Of a stretch of 64,000 bases of DNA, positions 58,794 to 64,000 are shown piece by piece. A program made the translations under genes and the position numbers. Each line of letters opens with the position of its first letter. Positions within the stretch are counted from its first letter, which is position 1. The DNA comes from Coprinopsis marcescibilis (Eukaryota > Basidiomycota > Agaricomycetes > Agaricales > Psathyrellaceae): the NCBI GenBank assembly GCA_004369085.1, contig ML210212.1, forward strand, positions 14,437 through 78,436, read 5' to 3'. The notes under the pieces are model-generated. The model searched no databases, had not been told where the DNA came from, and saw only the letters and a program-made list of their open reading frames with translations.

Positions 58794-59207
58794 CACGTAC
58801 GTACCACAGTTTTATGCTAACTGTCAGGAAACTATACATATGGGTCATTTAGAGCATACGCCACCGGCTTGTCGTTTTTCAAATACATCTTTCCAGCTGA
58901 TTGGCGCAGCCAATGATCTGGAGACTGACACCAGTCTCCAGGCTGAGTGTTCTGCTTTTGGTCAAACCATCGGTACGCACATTCCGACGGCCATCTGAAC
59001 TGGTTGATGAAACCGATATGGCCTTCTGATCTTGCCATGACTCGAATCCCGACTGTAGCCCAAGCAAACTGCGTCGAAATTCAGTGAATGAAATCTCAGA
59101 CTTAATGCCCGCGATCTCAGAGCATTGCGAGAACTAGAAGGAGGCCAAACATAAATCGGTAGTATATGTACATAAGGTATGGACTACTATTCTCTCTGGT
59201 TTAAGAT
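58794..59207. other. Intergenic between convergent genes
   Basis: 3' flanks of dehydrogenase paralog 3 (plus) and of the NLR gene (minus). A dyad around 58919-58943 (GGAGACTGACACCAGTCTCC) is present. No gene. Confidence 0.5.
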
Positions 59208-62200
59208 CTACAGGTCTTTAAAAGCAGAAAGACATCCCTCGTGACCATTCTCGAGTGCGATAGTATGTGCCGTTCGTCCTTTCATGTCCTTTAAATAAAC
59301 AGAGATACCTGGGACCTGAAGCAGCCGCCGGACAGCTTTTTCGTTGCAGGATCCAGCTGCTATCATCAGCGCAGTTTGCTTGTCTGGGCCCCCACGTTGG
59401 TTTACGTTCATCAACTGCGCCCCTGGATGTGAAAGTAGTAAGTCAAGAACTTCTTCACCCAGGGGAGTGTTAAATCCATCACCCCACCAGCACGCTCTCA
59501 TCAAGATCGTGAGCCCATCGTCGTCCCTGGCATTGACATTGAAAGTAGTAGCCTTCACGCCCGTTCCGTTTTCAATCAAGTTGCAATCCAGCATAAGCTT
59601 GACAACTTCCGCGTCCGTTCTTCTGTGCATCCTGTTGAGAACCGCCATCACGACTTGCATAAACAAAGTCCTCCCCCCTTTGCTCGTTTCTTCCCGGCCA
59701 ATCCACCCGCCCGACTCTAATAGCATTCTCGCGCACTCATGATGACCTCGCTTTACTGCCTTCGAGAACGCCGTTTGACCCTGTTCGTTCCTGTTCGTCG
59801 AGTTGGCCCCTCTCGCCAAGAGCATACAGACAATTTCTGTATGACCTTGTTCGGCAGCTCTTGCTACAGCAGTGTCGCCGATGGCATTTCTGATCTCCAA
59901 GCTTGCAGCCTGCCCTCTGTTGTGATCTAGCAGAAGTCGCACAACATCTATGTGGCCCTTGTAGCACGCCCTTGATAGGGCAGTCTCGCCAAAATTGTTT
60001 CTGATGTTTAAGTCAACACCTGCTAGATCCAAGAGGAGGGATACCGTTTCGGACTGGCACCAACTGCAAGCTTTGAACAATGCAGTCTCCCGCTGCCTGT
60101 CTAAGGCATTGATGTCGAACTTGTAGGTGTGACCTGCTGTGTTCGAATCGGTGGGGCTGGGTGATTGCAAAAAGCCGTCGGATGCGTCCTTGAAGAATTC
60201 CAGCAGAAGCCGAAGGCACGACACATGCCCGCGGGACGCGGCCTTCATGAACGCCGTCCGCCGCTTCCTATCGCAGATACTGGGATCTATTTTGGGGTGG
60301 CGTAAAAGCAAATTTACAATTTTGTCGCGCCCGTAAACCGCGGCGACCATGAGGGCAGTCTCGGATCCCCGTTCCTCTCCATTTGGGCGCCTATGCTGGT
60401 CGACGTCTATCCTCGGGTCACTCAGGAGAGCCTGCAGTGTCTCCACCCGACCCCAGAACGCAGCCTTTGTTAAGGCACAGGAACCGCGATCGTCCATTGA
60501 ATTAGGGTCGCGTGTCCGAAGAAGTAGAAGCTTCAAACAATCAACATTCCCCCATGCCGCCGCCCTCATCAGCGCCGTTTTCCCGCGTCCATCCTTCGCA
60601 TCCGAATTGACGCTTGTACAGTTCAGAAGGAGCTCCACAATGTCCCTGTGCCCTTCTGCTGCAGCTTTCATGAGAGCTGTTTTACCCAGAGAGTCTTGGG
60701 TGTCTCCCTCGATGGCGCTGGACGACAGCAGCCATTGTGTAAAATTGGTGTGGCCATGTTGGGCGGATAGGTGGAGAGCAGCTAGGCCGTAATTTGCAGT
60801 CGTCTCTGGGGTAGCCTCAAGGGTGGTCGGTAAAGCGTGTATCAAGGCATACATGCCGTATTGGGCGGCAATATGTAGGGGCCCACCAAAGTTGCACGGA
60901 CGACACTTAGTTGAGGTATGGCTGTGATCGCTCGCAAGGTCAAGTGGGTACTTCTTCCACCCCAAGAAAAATTCGAGGATGATAGAAGGAGTGTCCCCCT
61001 CTTTGACGGAGCTCTCCGCATGTCTAGCCCAATTACGATAAGCATAAGGTAGAAAGTGAGCACCGGGCTGGGATACGCAGCTCTGGAACTGGCACCAGCA
61101 CCGAATTGGAGTGCCTGGCAGCCAGGATCCGCATTGAGGCTCCAAACTCTGGGCTGCTTCTACTTTCTCCACCCCAACGAATTGCAGGGTATGGAACTCG
61201 TAGTATCGGAGATAGGCTACGCAGGCTGTAGCCATCGAAGTTTGGGGATGGTTGTCGATTTCCCTAATGATACTCATGAAGAAATTGTGTGCGGTGATAT
61301 CTGGGAAATGCTCGCCGTCATCTCATGCCGAAATGCGAGATGGCTCTATACTCACGAATGAGCCGTAAGACCTTTGTCTTTTCGTCGAACTTTGCCAGTC
61401 CGCAGCAGACCTCAACCAACAGGTCTTCGTCCGAAATATTGTCCTGGTCAAACCCGTCAGAGTCGACCGCTAGTGCATGTTGAAGCATCGTGGTCGTGAG
61501 GAACTCAGGGCCAAACAATAGCCAGAGAATAACGCGCTTCGCCAATTGCACCCTATCTCCACCTTGCTTCAGAATTCGATCCCATGTGCGACGATACATC
61601 TCCTCAACGCCTCGTGGAAGTTCATCAAGAGCCCTCTGAAGGCTCTTCACGCTGATGAAATCCTTCAGAGACTTAAGGCACAGGGATACCAATAGGAGCC
61701 TTGGAGAGGAACGGCATCAGTGATTGACAACATACCCGTATATGCGATATAACCTACGAGCCCCCGGAGTTATTTTGCAACTTCCGAATGATTTCGTCCT
61801 TGAGTTCTTTTTTTCCATTCAATAATTTGGCAAACCGCAGGTTCCTTTTCGCCATGTCTTCCACCAAGATGATGATATCGCTGTCGGTGGCACTGATCTT
61901 GATTGACGTGTTGTGCGGGCTAATCGGCTCAATATGCGACCTTGAGGTGATCAAAAGACGGCAAGGGAGAGTGGAAAGCGCCTCAAGGAGACTGGATCTG
62001 ATCTCGTCTGAACCCAGTTCGTCGAATGCGTCAAAAACAATGAAAGAGGTTTCGAAACAATGAAGGGATTTAGAAAGCCAATCAAGAAGCTCGTCTTCCG
62101 TTGGAGTGGTCTCCTCAACACGGTGAAGCTCGTAAGCTTCAACAAGAATAGGAAAGACCACATCTTCATAGCGCTCGAGAAGTTGCCTCAATAGCGCACC

Positions 62201-62813
62201 AAGGGTTCCTCTTGAGTTGAAGCCCTCGGTATGTCGACAATAAACGAAAAGGACCGGCTTATCAGGAAAGGTTTTTTCAAGATGTTGGACCACAAATGCG
62301 CTATGATGCTTCAGTGTTTACACCCTTTTGATTGTGTGACCGACTCACGAAAGAGTAGTCTTTCCGGCTCCAGCTGTTTCAAGTCAGTAACTAGGCTGTC
62401 AGTACTCGATGTAAGATGACATACGGATCCCCCGACCCCAAAGGACGCTGTCAGACGTACTCCCCGATGCCCACGACGTAAACTTGGAGTCACAGAGGAA
62501 CCACGACCCGATACCGCGAGTCTTGTTCGATAAAGCATCCTCTTTGTGCTTCCGAAAATTGATTGGCGATATCCAGCTGCCCATAGTTCGTACTGGGAAT
62601 CGAAATCGCGAAATTAATATTTGCTCGGTAGAATGCCTGTACGCGTTGCCTACCGATGCTCAGATTGTCAGTGCTCCCAAAATTATTTGTAACGTTGATC
62701 ATGTTTCCTCCAACACTGTTATGGGTCCCTCCGGTAATCGTGAAGCTTGTTTCAATGTTTTGAGGGCGATTTCGTCGATCTTGGGGCAGAAACATGTGCG
62801 TAGGGCTTGACAT
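59208..62813 (-). CDS. NACHT-ankyrin NLR (STAND-class NTPase)
   Basis: Fungal NOD-like receptor, expected to sense a ligand through its ankyrin repeats and oligomerise to signal, often in self/non-self recognition. Exons on the minus strand: 62813-62654, 62592-62425, 62373-62349, 62300-61758, 61699-61356, 61321-59208; total 3354 nt (1117 residues). Domain order: short N-terminal motif FTITGGTHNSVGGN; WISPINFRKH and GSWFL before the NTPase; P-loop GIPGAGKTT at about 108-116; Walker B-type SFIVFDAFDEL; LLITSRSH; a winged-helix region (RALDELPRGVEEMY, RVILWLLFGPE); then about 13 ankyrin repeats (KTALMKAAAEGHRDIVELLL type) to the end. Most introns have ordinary donors and branch sites. The last (61322-61355, 34 nt) is unusually short and its acceptor is weak, so a one-frame lesion there is possible. 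Confidence 0.88.
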
Positions 62814-64000
62814 TGCACCTCGGAAGATATTCGATACACGACGGGCAAGGGGACTGCAGGGGCGATGTGAAGGTTGCGGTTCAAGACGCTGTGAACGGTG
62901 GCGTGCCTTGAGGTGAACACACCACCACTTTGATTAAATGGTCCCGCCGAGCCTTTTGTCTCGGAGGAATGTCCTCATGATCATCTTTACACTCGCCATT
63001 AGACGCCCGAAGATGTCATGTGGTCAGCGCCCCATTCCGATAACATCGTCGTCCCCTAGAATAATACCCAAACAGCGTAAATGTGTGATTCAATCATTCA
63101 AGGTCACTCCCCAGCTGGTAAAAGCAATACAAAGATCATGTATTGTATCCAAAAAGAATGATATGTTGGCCTGTCTTTGTGGTCGACCAAGGCATTTCAC
63201 TGTGTTACTGCCTTTCCTTGACTTGAAATCTCCAGTTGATTAAGGGCTCATGTTGAACGAATTTGAAAGAATTCTGTGCCATTGACGCGATGCCGTCTTC
63301 GAGGCCAAGCAGTTGGATATCGGTTGATGCTTGCATTCAAGTTGCCAACTCGGAGACCTGTGCCGGAGTTTAACTCTCCATCAAAACGATCGTAATCTCC
63401 AGACACTTCACATTACAGTATACACATTGGCCTTGTGGTCTATAATGTAACGGTCACAACGACAGAATTTGATCGTCATCGAAAAGATGTAGCACCCTGC
63501 AATCGACACGTGGATCACCGGTCGTACAGTGAGACAGCAGACTGGGCAAACGGAATGAACGCGCCAGCTCCAGGGACATAGAGGCGGAAACTATGGGCAG
63601 AAATGGAGGGTATTTCAATCACGGCGCGCGCTATGCATTTTTGAATTGCGTTCCTAGGATGCACACAAAAAAGAAAAAGAAAAAACAATTTCGCTCACCT
63701 GTACTGGCCTGCACCAATCCTCAACTCATTGCATTCCACCCAGCTTCCAGATAATTGGGCTGGAACAAGAGTTGGCGGGGTGCGGACGTTATGGTGGTGG
63801 TTGAAGGATACATATGCAAATGATGAGCTGGAATCATCTGGTGATGGGCCAACCGCCAGATCAGATCAGATCAGATTAGATTGTGGTTCTCCATCGCTCG
63901 CGTACTAACAGATTTCGATTACATTTTGCCTCTGACTAGGCACCTTGAGGCCCCAGCAGCCAGCCAGCCAATGCCCGTGTCTGGAGTCACCCTACGCAAT
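62814..64000. other. Window end, no gene recognised
   Basis: Upstream region of the NLR gene. A plus-strand frame at 62938-63243 (101 codons) is open but unrecognised. A short direct repeat of CAGAT units (CAGATCAGATCAGAT) lies near 63859-63876. Confidence 0.35.

Noticed and set aside
1..64000. CRISPR arrays, bacterial operons or complete transposons
   Set aside because: No regularly spaced repeats, no transposase, reverse transcriptase or long terminal repeats recognised; the sequence is fungal nuclear DNA with spliceosomal introns.

Overview
The window is nuclear DNA of a mushroom-forming basidiomycete (Agaricomycetes). The evidence is many short introns (about 50-80 nt) with GT..AG ends and CTNAC-type branch sites, a FunK1 fungal protein kinase, a fungal NLR with ankyrin repeats, TPR arrays of the PPGHA type, metacaspases, and several copies of the Agaricomycete DUF6699-type family. 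All gene models were spliced by hand from the sequence. Where summed exon lengths are a multiple of three, this is stated as support. Family names come from recognising motifs; no search was run.

Layout. 1-517: 3' part of a TPR-repeat gene (minus), apparently frameshifted. 1952-6129: trehalose-6-phosphate phosphatase TPS2, 13 exons (minus). 6943-7742: uncharacterised gene (minus). 7918-10456: FunK1 kinase (minus). 11040-12582: broken dihydrofolate synthase gene (minus). 13047-13130: small relic of the kinase 3' end. 13162 to about 22540: tandem duplication of a 4.5-4.85 kb unit, each copy with a type I metacaspase and an unresolved second gene; the second metacaspase lost its last 37 residues to a TGG to TGA change. 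23359-25521: HMG-box regulator (minus), with about 4.8 kb of apparently gene-free DNA upstream. 30321-37000: gene-poor, with a degenerate nuclease-like relic and two weak small genes.

37080-58793 is the most striking part. Three paralogous short-chain dehydrogenase-like genes (one at 37.1 kb, a tandem pair at 56-58.8 kb) bracket a tRNA-Arg(CCU) gene and five divergent DUF6699-type genes at 42.7-55.0 kb. Four of these five start with a (K/R)-x-V-x-F motif resembling a protein phosphatase 1 docking site. All three dehydrogenase genes share an intron that appears to split the stop codon (TG|A), and one has lost a splice acceptor so that an old intron is now in-frame coding sequence. 59208-62813: NACHT-ankyrin NLR (minus), 1117 codons as modelled. 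The last 1.2 kb holds nothing recognisable.

The housekeeping part is trehalose metabolism, one tRNA and a decayed folate gene. The rest is rapidly duplicating accessory content: cell-death proteases, an NLR, a fungal-specific kinase and lineage-specific families. There is one 25-nt assembly gap (45504-45528).
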